From Cellvibrio japonicus Ueda107 (GTDB lineage Bacteria > Pseudomonadota > Gammaproteobacteria > Pseudomonadales > Cellvibrionaceae), in the NCBI RefSeq assembly GCF_000019225.1, contig NC_010995.1, forward strand, positions 2,426,501 through 2,490,500: a stretch of 64,000 nucleotides of DNA, given 5' to 3'. Positions 55,345 through 63,290 of the stretch are shown one piece after another. The notes under the pieces are model-generated. The model saw only the letters and a list, made by a program, of their open reading frames with translations, was not told the DNA's origin and did no database searches. Numbering within the stretch: position 1 is the first letter of the stretch; the number at the start of each line of letters is the position of its first letter. A program made the translations under genes and the position numbers.

Positions 55345-55472
55345 AAAGAAGCTCACAGGAAGAGAACAACAAGGCTATATTCAATATCGCGCAAAAATGC
55401 TGTACGCCAATGATAACCGGATCCCGAAAAGATAAATATATAACTCACGTGTTTACATAGAATGGCAGGCAT

Positions 55473-55503
55473 AAAAAATGGCGACAGAAAGTCGCCATTT
55501 TTT
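55473..55503 (-). terminator. Terminator of gdhA
   Basis: Stem AAATGGCGAC / GTCGCCATTT with an AGAAA loop, flanked by A and T runs. The core stem is the same as at 54756-54785. Confidence 0.85.
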
Positions 55504-55532
55504 ATGCTGATCAACGCAGGATCGATCGTTTT

Positions 55533-56894
55533 TTAAATAACACCAAATGCCAACATAGCTTCTGCCACACGGCGCAGGCCTACAATATTGGCACCCAATA
55601 CATAATTGCCTTTATGCCCATATTCTTCTGCCGTGTTAAAACAATCCTGATGGATATTTTGCATGATAGTTTTTAACCGCTGCTCGGAAAACTCAAAATT
55701 CCAGGAGTCGCGACTGGCATTTTGTTGCATTTCCAATGCAGATGTAGCCACACCACCAGCATTTGCCGCTTTGCCAAGCCCATAGGCAATACCAGCATCC
55801 TGGAATACACGAATAGCCGCTGGCGTAGAAGGCATATTGGCGCCCTCACTCACCGCAATCAGTCCGTTGCTGATCAAGCTTCGCGCGGAGGCTTCATTCA
55901 ATTCGTTTTGGGTTGCACAGGGTAATGCCACATCACAGGCAAGATCCCAGATATTGCCATTAGCAACATAGGTGGCACCCGAGCGAAGATTGACATACTC
56001 GCTGATACGCTTGCGTTCAACCTCCTTCAGCTGCTTAACAATCGCAAGGCTAATACCATTGGGATCGTGAATAAAACCATTGGAATCCGAACAGGCAATA
56101 ACCTTGGCACCATATTGCTGCAGTTTTTCAATCGCATAGATGGCTACGTTACCAGAACCGGAAACAATTGCGGTTTTCCCTTCCAGTGCAATACCGCGCA
56201 CTTTCAGCATTTCTTCAAGAAAGAAAACGGCACCATAACCTGTCGCTTCTTTGCGAACCAATGCGCCCCCCCAGGTAGGGCTTTTACCGGTTAATACGCC
56301 GGATTCATAGCGGTTAGTTAAGCGTTTGAATTGACCAAACATATAACCGATTTCGCGCGCACCTACACCTATATCACCGGCGGGAACATCCGTATATTCG
56401 CCGATATGACGCCATAACTCAGTGACAAAGCTCTGTGTAAAGCGCATCACCTCTGCATCTGATTTACCTTTGGGATCAAAGTCCGAGCCGCCTTTCCCGC
56501 CGCCAATCGGCATACCGGTAAGTGCATTTTTGAAGATTTGCTCAAAGCCCAGAAATTTAATCGTGCCCAACGTCACCGAGGGATGGAACCGAATACCGCC
56601 TTTGTAGGGACCAAGCGCGCTATTGAATTGCACACGAAAGCCGCGATTAATATGGACTTCACCTTTGTCATCGGTCCAGGGTACCCGGAAAATAATTTGG
56701 CGTTCAGGCTCACAAATGCGCTCAATAACTTTTTGTTCTGCATATTCAGGATGTTTCTGTAATACAGGGCCAAGCGTTTCAATCACTTCCTTTACTGCCT
56801 GGTGAAATTCCAGTTCGCCCTGATTTCTTTGTACGACTTGATTGTAGATAGCTTCCAATCTTGCATTCACATCACTCATGTTTTTATAACTCAT
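55533..56894 (-). CDS. gdhA: NADP-specific glutamate dehydrogenase
   Basis: Makes glutamate from 2-oxoglutarate and ammonium with NADPH. 453 residues, hexameric small-subunit class. Substrate and catalytic motifs: GPYKGGIRFHPSV, LTGMPIGGGKGGSDFDPKGKSD, DVPAGDIGVGAREIGY and the Rossmann ALEGKTAIVSGSGNVAIYA (in parts). ATG 56894 is chosen; ATG 56879 (MSDVNAR) is close behind, and neither has a strong ribosome-binding site. Tandem NtrC-like dyads lie about 210-255 nt upstream. Confidence 0.96.
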   Translation of the reverse strand: MSYKNMSDVNARLEAIYNQVVQRNQGELEFHQAVKEVIETLGPVLQKHPEYAEQKVIERICEPERQIIFRVPWTDDKGEVHINRGFRVQFNSALGPYKGGIRFHPSVTLGTIKFLGFEQIFKNALTGMPIGGGKGGSDFDPKGKSDAEVMRFTQSFVTELWRHIGEYTDVPAGDIGVGAREIGYMFGQFKRLTNRYESGVLTGKSPTWGGALVRKEATGYGAVFFLEEMLKVRGIALEGKTAIVSGSGNVAIYAIEKLQQYGAKVIACSDSNGFIHDPNGISLAIVKQLKEVERKRISEYVNLRSGATYVANGNIWDLACDVALPCATQNELNEASARSLISNGLIAVSEGANMPSTPAAIRVFQDAGIAYGLGKAANAGGVATSALEMQQNASRDSWNFEFSEQRLKTIMQNIHQDCFNTAEEYGHKGNYVLGANIVGLRRVAEAMLAFGVI

Positions 56895-57102
56895 TGATGA
56901 ATAAATATTAATTTCGTTTGCACTTCATCTCATGCAAAGTCACCAATGCCATATCCTCCAGAGCACAGAACCCTGTTGTATGGCGGTTTTTCATAGGGGA
57001 AAACCTAGAAGTGGGATGTTGTAACCAAGGGAGTAACGGGTTAAAAATGCACACTATTTGATCACTAACATAGCTATTATGAGAGCAAATCGTGCATTGC
57101 TC

Positions 57103-57149
57103 AACACCAAAATGGTGCAATTTGCCGTATTTTGCACAAAATTAGTGCT
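57103..57149. promoter_or_regulatory. Tandem NtrC-like binding dyads upstream of gdhA
   Basis: On the minus strand the first site reads TGCACC-ATTTT-GGTGTT and the second AGCACT-AATTT-TGTGCA. Both match TGCACC-N5-GGTGCA (about 10 and 9 of 12). Their centres (57111 and 57141) are 30 bp apart, three helical turns. A regulated nitrogen-status role is inferred. Confidence 0.45.
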
Positions 57150-57244
57150 TTGTTTATACTAATAACCCTATGGGATAAACGGGGTTGCATTGCAAATCTT
57201 AATAAGACGGGAATAGAAAATGCGGTGGAACTCAGGGGCCGAAA

Positions 57245-57278
57245 GTAAAAAGCCACCTGGCCGGGGCCGGTGGCTTTG
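57245..57278 (-). terminator. Terminator of the cold-shock gene
   Basis: Stem AAAGCCACC / GGTGGCTTT with an 11-nt GC-rich loop, followed on the minus strand by TTTTAC. Confidence 0.8.
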
Positions 57279-57365
57279 ATAAACGCTTATAAGTGTAAAG
57301 GACTAAAGACGGCAATCAATTTTCAATTAACCGAAACTTTCAATTAGCCGAAACACAGGCGTCAC

Positions 57366-57686
57366 TTATCGATTCATTTGACGATAAGAGTTCCACGTGG
57401 ATGGCTGTGAAAAATATTGCTTGTTGTCGAATCGGGATGTCGGTTGTTTGTTATCAAACCGGGTGTGGGAAGGCTGGGATTGCTCTTCGTAAACCAGATG
57501 GACATTTTTTGCAATCAACCCTTTTTGGTTAAAATCACAATCGAACTCAACGGTTCTGCCAGGCTTTAAATACTCGCAATTTTTTAACTCAGAAACGTGA
57601 ACCATAATATCCTTGGAAAACTCACCGCCGTTATTAAGAAAGCCATAACCCTTATCGGCAAACCAGCATTTAACTGTAGTTTTCAA
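57366..57686 (-). CDS. Cold-shock domain protein with a repeat-bearing C-terminal tail
   Basis: 106 residues. The N-terminal ~68 residues form a cold-shock OB fold: WFADKGYGFLNN (RNP1), DIMVHVSEL (RNP2) and VEFDCDFNQKG. RNP1 is KGYGF where canonical CspA has KGFGF. The C-terminal ~40 residues are polar with the repeat RFDNKQ twice (at about residues 79 and 88) and look disordered. Canonical Csp proteins are about 70 residues, so the tail is an addition. It probably binds single-stranded RNA or DNA; targets are unknown. The long A+T-rich leader (to 58000) could carry a cold-shock-type 5' untranslated region. Confidence 0.8.
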   Translation of the reverse strand: MKTTVKCWFADKGYGFLNNGGEFSKDIMVHVSELKNCEYLKPGRTVEFDCDFNQKGLIAKNVHLVYEEQSQPSHTRFDNKQPTSRFDNKQYFSQPSTWNSYRQMNR

Positions 57687-58142
57687 GAAAACACCTCTAT
57701 ATTTTTAACAGACATAATTGATTGTGAATTGATAAATTATTTTGCTTACACATTAAAACTTAACGCGCCATCCCTTGCATGATTGCCTTGTAATTATAAA
57801 GTATCTCGCTTGTAAAAAAGATTAATTTTTATCAAAAATGATTAATATTTCGTATAAAAATGCAGAAACAGGATATTTTCAACCATCATAGACTATTTAT
57901 TGAACGCCGCATAAACAGCAAATTAGTCTGCGCAGTATAACGCAATGTTTACCCAATATGCACATCAGGCAACATATAAGATCCATTCAGCGTCGCAACA
58001 TATAATACTTTTGAATATGCCAATATAGCTTTATGGCCAACAAAAAAATATTACTCGCTTTAATCAGCACCTTTGACCTCGACCTGGAAAATCACTATAG
58101 CAAGGGGACCGATAAAATACCGCATTGTTGCAATCTTTACAC
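57687..58142. other. A+T-rich intergenic stretch upstream of the cold-shock gene
   Basis: 456 bases, clearly more A+T rich than its surroundings. On the minus strand it has a TATAAT (57793-57798), 112 nt before the cold-shock start, but no matching -35. Another TATACT lies further up. A 53-codon plus-strand frame (58033-58194) begins like a signal peptide but overlaps the next gene and is not supported. No RNA gene was recognised. Confidence 0.5.
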
Positions 58143-58985
58143 TTATTGCCTTACATACACCAGGTTTCGCCCCGCCATCTCACATACGAAATAGCGATCA
58201 CGCAGCAAGGCACATTGTTCAATACCCAGCCCGGCGGTATCAGGAAGAGTCTCACTAACCCCCATGGATGCTTTATCTTTTTTTAAAAAACTAAACATGG
58301 TTTCAAAACGCTGGGAAAAATTAAGGCCTTTTGCCCGAACGTCCTGATACAGATAAGCAAATTTTCCATAAGTCATGGTGACCCCGCACAGACCGATTTC
58401 ACACATTTTGTGAATGTATTGACCATACGCCTGTTCCAGGTATGGCTGCAAAGGCAAATCAACCTGTTCAGGCAAAGCCATCTTATTTTCTGTATCCAAG
58501 ACCCCACTACGCAAGCGAGTGTTAGTTTTGTTGCCTGTCAACTGGTAACCAATACCGTTGCACTCTATGTAATGCGTCCGGTATAGACACCCGGAGGTAT
58601 CAGCTATCAATGATGTATTACGCAGGTAATCGTCGACCGGCTCAGTTCGGGCAGATGTTTTTGAACGCCTGCCCGTGGCAATTTCGCTTTTCACACTGAA
58701 AGATGTGGTTTCTGTATCTGTTGAGGCAACAACAGGCTTTGCAACAGCCGGTAACTTAATACCATTTCGCTCTGCCGGGCGTCTTAGCAGGGCAGCCTGA
58801 ATAGTTTGATTGTTTTTCCTGAATTCGTGAAAGGAAGGTAATCCTTTTGTCTGGGCCCTTGCCTGTAACTGGCAATACACTTGCTCATAATAAGTTTCAG
58901 CAAGGGCAAAACAAAAGGATTGCCCTTGCGCACTCCAGGCAGTTCCCATCATAACCAATGCGAAAACACCATAGATCCAGCGCAT
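58143..58985 (-). CDS. Unknown secreted cysteine-rich protein
   Basis: I do not recognise this. From ATG 58985 (GAGGG at 8 nt) it has about 280 residues; an ATG at 59000 adds five. A signal peptide ends near SAQGQ. The mature part holds eight Cys in four near pairs: SFCF, VYCQ; SGCL, IECN; MCEIGLC; and EQCA, FVCE. Between the first and second pairs is a Ser/Thr/Lys-rich stretch (about residues 75-125), probably disordered. The sequence YLEQAYGQYIHKMCEIGLC and the C-terminal FVCEMAGRNLVYV are the most compact parts. It starts two bases after the rlmKL stop codon and is on the same strand, so it may share that transcript. An exported, disulfide-bonded domain is inferred. Confidence 0.75.
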   Translation of the reverse strand: MRWIYGVFALVMMGTAWSAQGQSFCFALAETYYEQVYCQLQARAQTKGLPSFHEFRKNNQTIQAALLRRPAERNGIKLPAVAKPVVASTDTETTSFSVKSEIATGRRSKTSARTEPVDDYLRNTSLIADTSGCLYRTHYIECNGIGYQLTGNKTNTRLRSGVLDTENKMALPEQVDLPLQPYLEQAYGQYIHKMCEIGLCGVTMTYGKFAYLYQDVRAKGLNFSQRFETMFSFLKKDKASMGVSETLPDTAGLGIEQCALLRDRYFVCEMAGRNLVYVRQ

Positions 58986-59001
58986 CTGCCCTGCCCTCAT
59001 A

Positions 59002-61257
59002 TCAATGCCGGATCAGCCAACACTGGTGGATTTTGGGGTTGCGCTTAAAGTCTTCATCAATGGTTCGAGCGCTAATATCCTCAATGTTATAAGCCCCCAA
59101 CGCTTCCAGGTCCAGTTTAAAATTGCGCAAGTTATTAGAAAAAATAAGCGTTCCTTCTTCACTTAGTGAACGCATGGCGTTGTGAATCATCTCTACATGA
59201 TCACGCTGTATGTCCAAAATATCTTCCATACGTTTTGAGTTGGAAAAGCTGGGAGGATCAAGCAGGATCAGGTCAAATTGTTGATCGTTATTTTCCAGCC
59301 ATTTGAGGCAGTCAGCTTGCTCCAGGCGGTTGCGAGCTTCGCTCAATCCATTGAGGGCAAAGTTTTTTCGCGCCCAGTTCAGGTAAGTATTGGACATGTC
59401 CACACTCACGGTATAGCGCGCGCCCCCCATGGCAGCATGTACGCTGGCAGTCGCGGTGTAACAAAACAGATTGAGGAAGCGCTTATCCCTGGCCATATTG
59501 GCAATCATGTGTCGCACCGGACGGTGATCCAGGAATAAACCGGTATCAAGATACTGCCAGAGGTTAATGTGTAATTTTGCCTGACCTTCCTGCACACTAA
59601 ACAGATCGCCCGTCGGGCGCTCGTTGAGTTTTTCATACTGGCTACTGCCCTTGTTACGGCGGCGTTGCTTGTAGCTGATGTGGCTGACCGGAATATCCAG
59701 GGCATAGGGTACAGCCGCTTCAATATCAGCAAAACGCTGGGCAGCGCGCGCTTCATCGACTGACTTGGGCGCAGCATACTCTTGTACATGAGCATAAAGC
59801 TGCGGCGCTCGATTAGGTGGGGTTTGGCCTAAGTAAAGATCAATAGCAGCAGCATATTCCGGCATATCAGCGTCATACAAGCGATAGCAGCTGACTTCAT
59901 TTTTTCTGGCCCATTTTTCCAATTGCTTGCGATTTTTTTGCAAACGGTTGACCAACATCTGCGCGCCATTGGATAGCGCCGCTGCTTGCTCTTCTTTAGC
60001 CGCTGCTTTTACTTTTTGCTCAGCGGCATCGCGCTCTACTTCATCTTTACTAAAACGTCCATCCTGCTCTACCCGACTCTGCACAAACACGTCAGTATTA
60101 ATACTGAACATCAATAATTCACTGGCGATAGTGCCATTAAAAAATTTGTATTTTTTATCGGCGCGCAAGCCCATTTGCTTGCCCAGTTCCGGATTGCCCG
60201 TAAATACACCGGCGCGCCATCCCGGAAACTCATTGCGCAATCGCTCGCCCAAATGGGCGTAAAGCAATTTCAGGGATTCAATTTCCCCCAAACGTTCACC
60301 ATAAGGCGGGTTACTGAGTACCAAACCATAATCCATGGCACGGTGTGTGGGCTTTTTAAATTCCGCCAACTCTTTACGGCTCACCCGCAGCCAGTGGTCC
60401 AACTCGGCACTAATAATATTTTCTTCTGCCGCACGCACTACACGCACATCGGCATCGTATCCGCGAATCTCCGGCAGGTTCACCTTCGCCAAACCCAGCT
60501 TACGGCGATGATGGGCCTCTTCCCGCAGCGTCAGCCACAGGTCATTGCGATGGTTAAGCCAGCGCTCAAAGCCAAAGCTGGCACGCCCCAAGCCTGGCGC
60601 TATATCAGCCGCCATAAGTGCCGCCTCCACCAGGAAGGTGCCAGATCCACACATGGGATCGAGTAATGCGCCGCCCTGGGCAGCAACCTCAGGCCAACCG
60701 GCGCGGATCAGTATCCCAGCAGCCAGGTTTTCCTTGAGCGGCGCACTGCCCTGTTTCAAGCGATACCCGCGGCGATGCAGGCTTTCACCGGAAAGGTCAA
60801 TGCTCAGCACCAGCTTGTTTTTACTCAGGCGTGCATTGACCAGCAAATCGGGATCGCGCTTGGCGATATTGGGGCGTACCCCGCTAAAATCGCGCAGGCA
60901 ATCCACGATCGCGTCTTTTACCTTGAGGGCGCCAAACTGGGTGTTGCGAATGGCGTCATTGGTACCGACAAAATCCACCAGCAGGCTGCCGCTGGGGCTC
61001 AGGTGGTCTTGCCAGGGTAACATCCGCACCCCTTCATACAGGTCTTCCTGGCTATTGACCTCAAAATTGGCAAGGGGCAGCAGAATCTTGTTGGCTAAAC
61101 GCGACCAAAGGCAGGTGCGATACGCCAGGTTCAAGTCTCCATTGAAATAAACACCCGCAATAGTTTCACGGGTATCCGTGGCTCCCAGGGCTTGTAGTTC
61201 CTGGAGCAGCAGGCCTTCGAGCCCTTTGGGGCAGGCAGCAAAATATTGATGAATCAT
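59002..61257 (-). CDS. rlmL: 23S rRNA methyltransferase RlmKL (m2G2445 and m7G2069)
   Basis: A fused enzyme that methylates G2445 (N-terminal RlmL part) and G2069 (C-terminal RlmK part) of 23S rRNA. 751 residues (E. coli about 702). A THUMP domain lies near residues 45-155. The first SAM domain has LLDPMCGSGTFLVEAA and SNPPYGERLGE; the second has FLNLFCYTATASVHAA and LLDPPSFSNSKRM. A Lys/Glu/Ala-rich insertion near residue 395-430 probably explains the extra length. Confidence 0.96.
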   Translation of the reverse strand: MIHQYFAACPKGLEGLLLQELQALGATDTRETIAGVYFNGDLNLAYRTCLWSRLANKILLPLANFEVNSQEDLYEGVRMLPWQDHLSPSGSLLVDFVGTNDAIRNTQFGALKVKDAIVDCLRDFSGVRPNIAKRDPDLLVNARLSKNKLVLSIDLSGESLHRRGYRLKQGSAPLKENLAAGILIRAGWPEVAAQGGALLDPMCGSGTFLVEAALMAADIAPGLGRASFGFERWLNHRNDLWLTLREEAHHRRKLGLAKVNLPEIRGYDADVRVVRAAEENIISAELDHWLRVSRKELAEFKKPTHRAMDYGLVLSNPPYGERLGEIESLKLLYAHLGERLRNEFPGWRAGVFTGNPELGKQMGLRADKKYKFFNGTIASELLMFSINTDVFVQSRVEQDGRFSKDEVERDAAEQKVKAAAKEEQAAALSNGAQMLVNRLQKNRKQLEKWARKNEVSCYRLYDADMPEYAAAIDLYLGQTPPNRAPQLYAHVQEYAAPKSVDEARAAQRFADIEAAVPYALDIPVSHISYKQRRRNKGSSQYEKLNERPTGDLFSVQEGQAKLHINLWQYLDTGLFLDHRPVRHMIANMARDKRFLNLFCYTATASVHAAMGGARYTVSVDMSNTYLNWARKNFALNGLSEARNRLEQADCLKWLENNDQQFDLILLDPPSFSNSKRMEDILDIQRDHVEMIHNAMRSLSEEGTLIFSNNLRNFKLDLEALGAYNIEDISARTIDEDFKRNPKIHQCWLIRH

Positions 61258-61495
61258 GAAGTTAGGATCAATTAATCAAAAACAGGGAAACTTTTTTAAC
61301 CCACACTGGACTAAACCAAAGTGTTTGTCATTTATTTGTCAAACTTATTTGCTAGGCCGTTAAGCCATATAGAACGGCACTTGTATAAAAAATTAATCGT
61401 TCACGGCGCAAACCAAATCTGGTGTACTCGCCGAACCTGTCCACGCAAAAGGAGGATTCCTTCCAGTTTCCGCAAGACCGCTTCCATCGGAGCAA

Positions 61496-61513
61496 CCGGC
61501 CCATATTGGCCGG
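61496..61513 (+). promoter_or_regulatory. Leader hairpin upstream of rmf
   Basis: A perfect CCGGCC-CATATT-GGCCGG dyad, 40 nt before the rmf start codon and upstream of its AGAGGT site. It could affect rmf mRNA stability or translation. No promoter was pinned down in the 296-nt gap between rlmL and rmf. Confidence 0.4.
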
Positions 61514-61553
61514 AAAATGACCGATAAACCACAACAAAGAGGTGCAATAACTG

Positions 61554-61778
61554 ATGAAACGCCAAAAACGTGACCAAACAGAACGCGCATTCGTTAAAGG
61601 GTATCAAGCAGGTATTGAGGGGCGTTCAAAAAGCCTATGTCCACATGAGTCCGGCCTGGCCCGTCAGCAGTGGCTGAATGGCTGGCGCGAATCGCGCATG
61701 GACCAGTGGGATGGCTACAGTCGTTTGGCACAGGTTCAAAAAATCACCAATTTACATCCCATGTCTATGAGCGGCTAA
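61554..61778 (+). CDS. rmf: Ribosome modulation factor
   Basis: A small basic protein that dimerises 70S ribosomes into inactive 100S particles in stationary phase. 74 residues with the family core KRDQTERAFVKGYQAGIEGRS and CPHESGLARQQWLNGWREG-like (here NGWRESRMDQWDG). It carries 20 more residues than E. coli RMF (55), with a Pseudomonas-like tail. It lies between rlmKL and pyrD, as in related genomes. Confidence 0.95.
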   Translation: MKRQKRDQTERAFVKGYQAGIEGRSKSLCPHESGLARQQWLNGWRESRMDQWDGYSRLAQVQKITNLHPMSMSG

Positions 61779-61825
61779 CGCCCATATTCTCGCTATACAC
61801 AGATTCCTTTCACACGCCTGAATCA

Positions 61826-61848
61826 TTAAGCCCGCTCTTGCGGGCTTT
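61826..61848. terminator. Bidirectional terminator between rmf and pyrD
   Basis: Stem AAGCCCGC / GCGGGCTT with a TCTT loop, followed by T on the plus strand. It lies between the converging ends of rmf and pyrD. Confidence 0.85.
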
Positions 61849-61854
61849 GCGTCT

Positions 61855-62883
61855 TTACTGGCCTTGATGGTAACTGGCAATCCCTGCCGCAGCCGCGGCG
61901 ATCAGTGCCGGCCCCTCATAAATAAACCCGCTGTAGACTTGCACCAGGCTTGCACCTGCACGCACCTTATCAGCAGCGCTGGCACCGTCAAAAATACCTC
62001 CAACACCGATAATCGGCAGCTTACCGCCCAGGCACTGGTTGAGGGACTGGATGACAGCCGTACTCTTGTCACGCACTGGAAGACCACTTAAACCACCGGC
62101 CTCTTTGCCAGTATCGTAGCCCTCTACCCCTTCGCGACCAATGGTGGTGTTGGTAGCAATAACGCCATCCATACCCTCCTGGAGCAGCACACCTGCCACT
62201 TGGGCGATTTCGCTGTCATCCATATCCGGCGCAATCTTCACCGCGATAGGAACATAGCGGCCCCCAGCTTGCTGTAATACTCCCTGCTCTTTTTTGAGCG
62301 GCGCCAAAAGCTGGCTGAGGGAGTCGCCAAATTGCAAGCTGCGCAGGCCCGGAGTATTGGGCGAGGAAATATTCACCGTGATGTAATCGGCATGGTCGTA
62401 GACCTTGCGCAGACAGGTCAGGTAATCGTCCACTGCATTTTCAACCGGTGTTGTCGCATTTTTACCGATATTGATCCCCAGGATACCTTGATATCGACGC
62501 TTTTTAACCTGTGCGACCAGGTGATCCACACCTTTGTTATTAAACCCCATGCGATTGATGATGGCTTTGGCTTCAGGGATGCGAAACAAACGCGGCTGGG
62601 CATTTCCCGGCTGTGGGCGAGGAGTAATAGTGCCGATTTCGACAAAACCGAATCCCAAGGCTCCCAGAGCGTTAAAATAATCGCCATTCTTATCCAATCC
62701 CGCGGCCAGACCGACAGGATTGGGGAAGCGCAATCCCATTACCTCTACCGGCGTCTCGGGTACCTTGGCAGCCATCAGGCCAATCAACTTGAGCCGCTCG
62801 GCGGCACCGAGCATATCCAGGCTGAATTCGTGGGAGGTTTCAGGGTTTAAACGGAACAGCAGGTCGCGAACATGGGAATACAT
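61855..62883 (-). CDS. pyrD: Dihydroorotate dehydrogenase (quinone), class 2
   Basis: Oxidises dihydroorotate to orotate, passing electrons to ubiquinone at the membrane. 342 residues. The N-terminal amphipathic helix (MYSHVRDLLFRLNPETSHEFSL) marks class 2. FMN and substrate motifs include GFGFVEIGTITPRPQPGNAQPRLFR (in parts), NRMGFNN, NISSPNTPGLRSLQ with the catalytic Ser, and IGVGGIFDGASAADK. Confidence 0.97.
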   Translation of the reverse strand: MYSHVRDLLFRLNPETSHEFSLDMLGAAERLKLIGLMAAKVPETPVEVMGLRFPNPVGLAAGLDKNGDYFNALGALGFGFVEIGTITPRPQPGNAQPRLFRIPEAKAIINRMGFNNKGVDHLVAQVKKRRYQGILGINIGKNATTPVENAVDDYLTCLRKVYDHADYITVNISSPNTPGLRSLQFGDSLSQLLAPLKKEQGVLQQAGGRYVPIAVKIAPDMDDSEIAQVAGVLLQEGMDGVIATNTTIGREGVEGYDTGKEAGGLSGLPVRDKSTAVIQSLNQCLGGKLPIIGVGGIFDGASAADKVRAGASLVQVYSGFIYEGPALIAAAAAGIASYHQGQ

Positions 62884-62966
62884 AGAACACTCAGGCTAGT
62901 GGACTGGGGTCAGCGGGTAACAAAGGCGGCAAGGATACTGGATTCGGGCGAGCAGGTCGATTTTAA

Positions 62967-63188
62967 TCAAGCCATACGCTCAATGGATTTGAAACGGTGA
63001 TGCTCATCAAAGTGGATACGGAACCAACCGCGGATGCCATCGTGTAATACATAGGGGCGCAAAATCGCCGCCGGAAAACGAATACGGCGACCATCGTCAG
63101 CAATGGCCAGCACATCGCGGACACTGCCTTGGTAGAGGTGCTGGAACTCCTCGGCAGAAATGGACAGGTGTACATCAATACTCTTCAC
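62967..63188 (-). CDS. DUF2835 family protein
   Basis: 73 residues from GTG 63188 (reads VKSIDVHLSISAEEFQHLYQG). The core VRDVLAIADDGRRIRFPAAILRP and HFDEHHRFKSIERM match the DUF2835 family, which is widespread in gammaproteobacteria and of unknown function. The GTG has GGGG about 7 nt upstream; the frame is open to 63251, but that stretch is not conserved. It sits between pyrD and pulA on the same strand. Confidence 0.85.
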   Translation of the reverse strand: MKSIDVHLSISAEEFQHLYQGSVRDVLAIADDGRRIRFPAAILRPYVLHDGIRGWFRIHFDEHHRFKSIERMA

Positions 63189-63242
63189 GACTGGCCCCGA
63201 CAGTGGTTTACAGAAAATGCCTACCCTATAGAGCGCGCCGCC

Positions 63243-63271
63243 AAAAAACAAACCCCCGTTGAACGGGGGTT
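63243..63271 (-). terminator. Terminator of the pullulanase gene
   Basis: Stem AACCCCCG / CGGGGGTT with a 5-nt loop, followed on the minus strand by TGTTTTTTGG. Confidence 0.85.
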
Positions 63272-63290
63272 GTGTGAAGCAGATTATTGC

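Larger units (their letters stand above)
56895..57365. other. Upstream region of gdhA and end of the cold-shock gene
   Basis: 471 bases. It holds two NtrC-like dyads (57103-57119 and 57133-57149), a further GAGCAA/TTGCTC dyad (57083-57102) and the terminator of the cold-shock gene (57245-57278). A 70-codon reading frame at 56908-57120 looks like noise. No sigma54 element with the right 10-base GG-GC spacing was found downstream of the dyads. Confidence 0.6.

Noticed and set aside
56894..57100. Sigma54 promoter between the NtrC-like dyads and gdhA
   Set aside because: Several GG and GC pairs occur, but none has the required 10-base spacing.
56908..57120. A 70-codon minus-strand frame before gdhA
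   Set aside because: It covers the NtrC-like dyads and has no ribosome-binding site or family resemblance.
58033..58194. A 53-codon plus-strand frame beginning MANKKILLALIS
   Set aside because: It looks like a signal peptide start but stops early and overlaps the secreted protein gene on the other strand.
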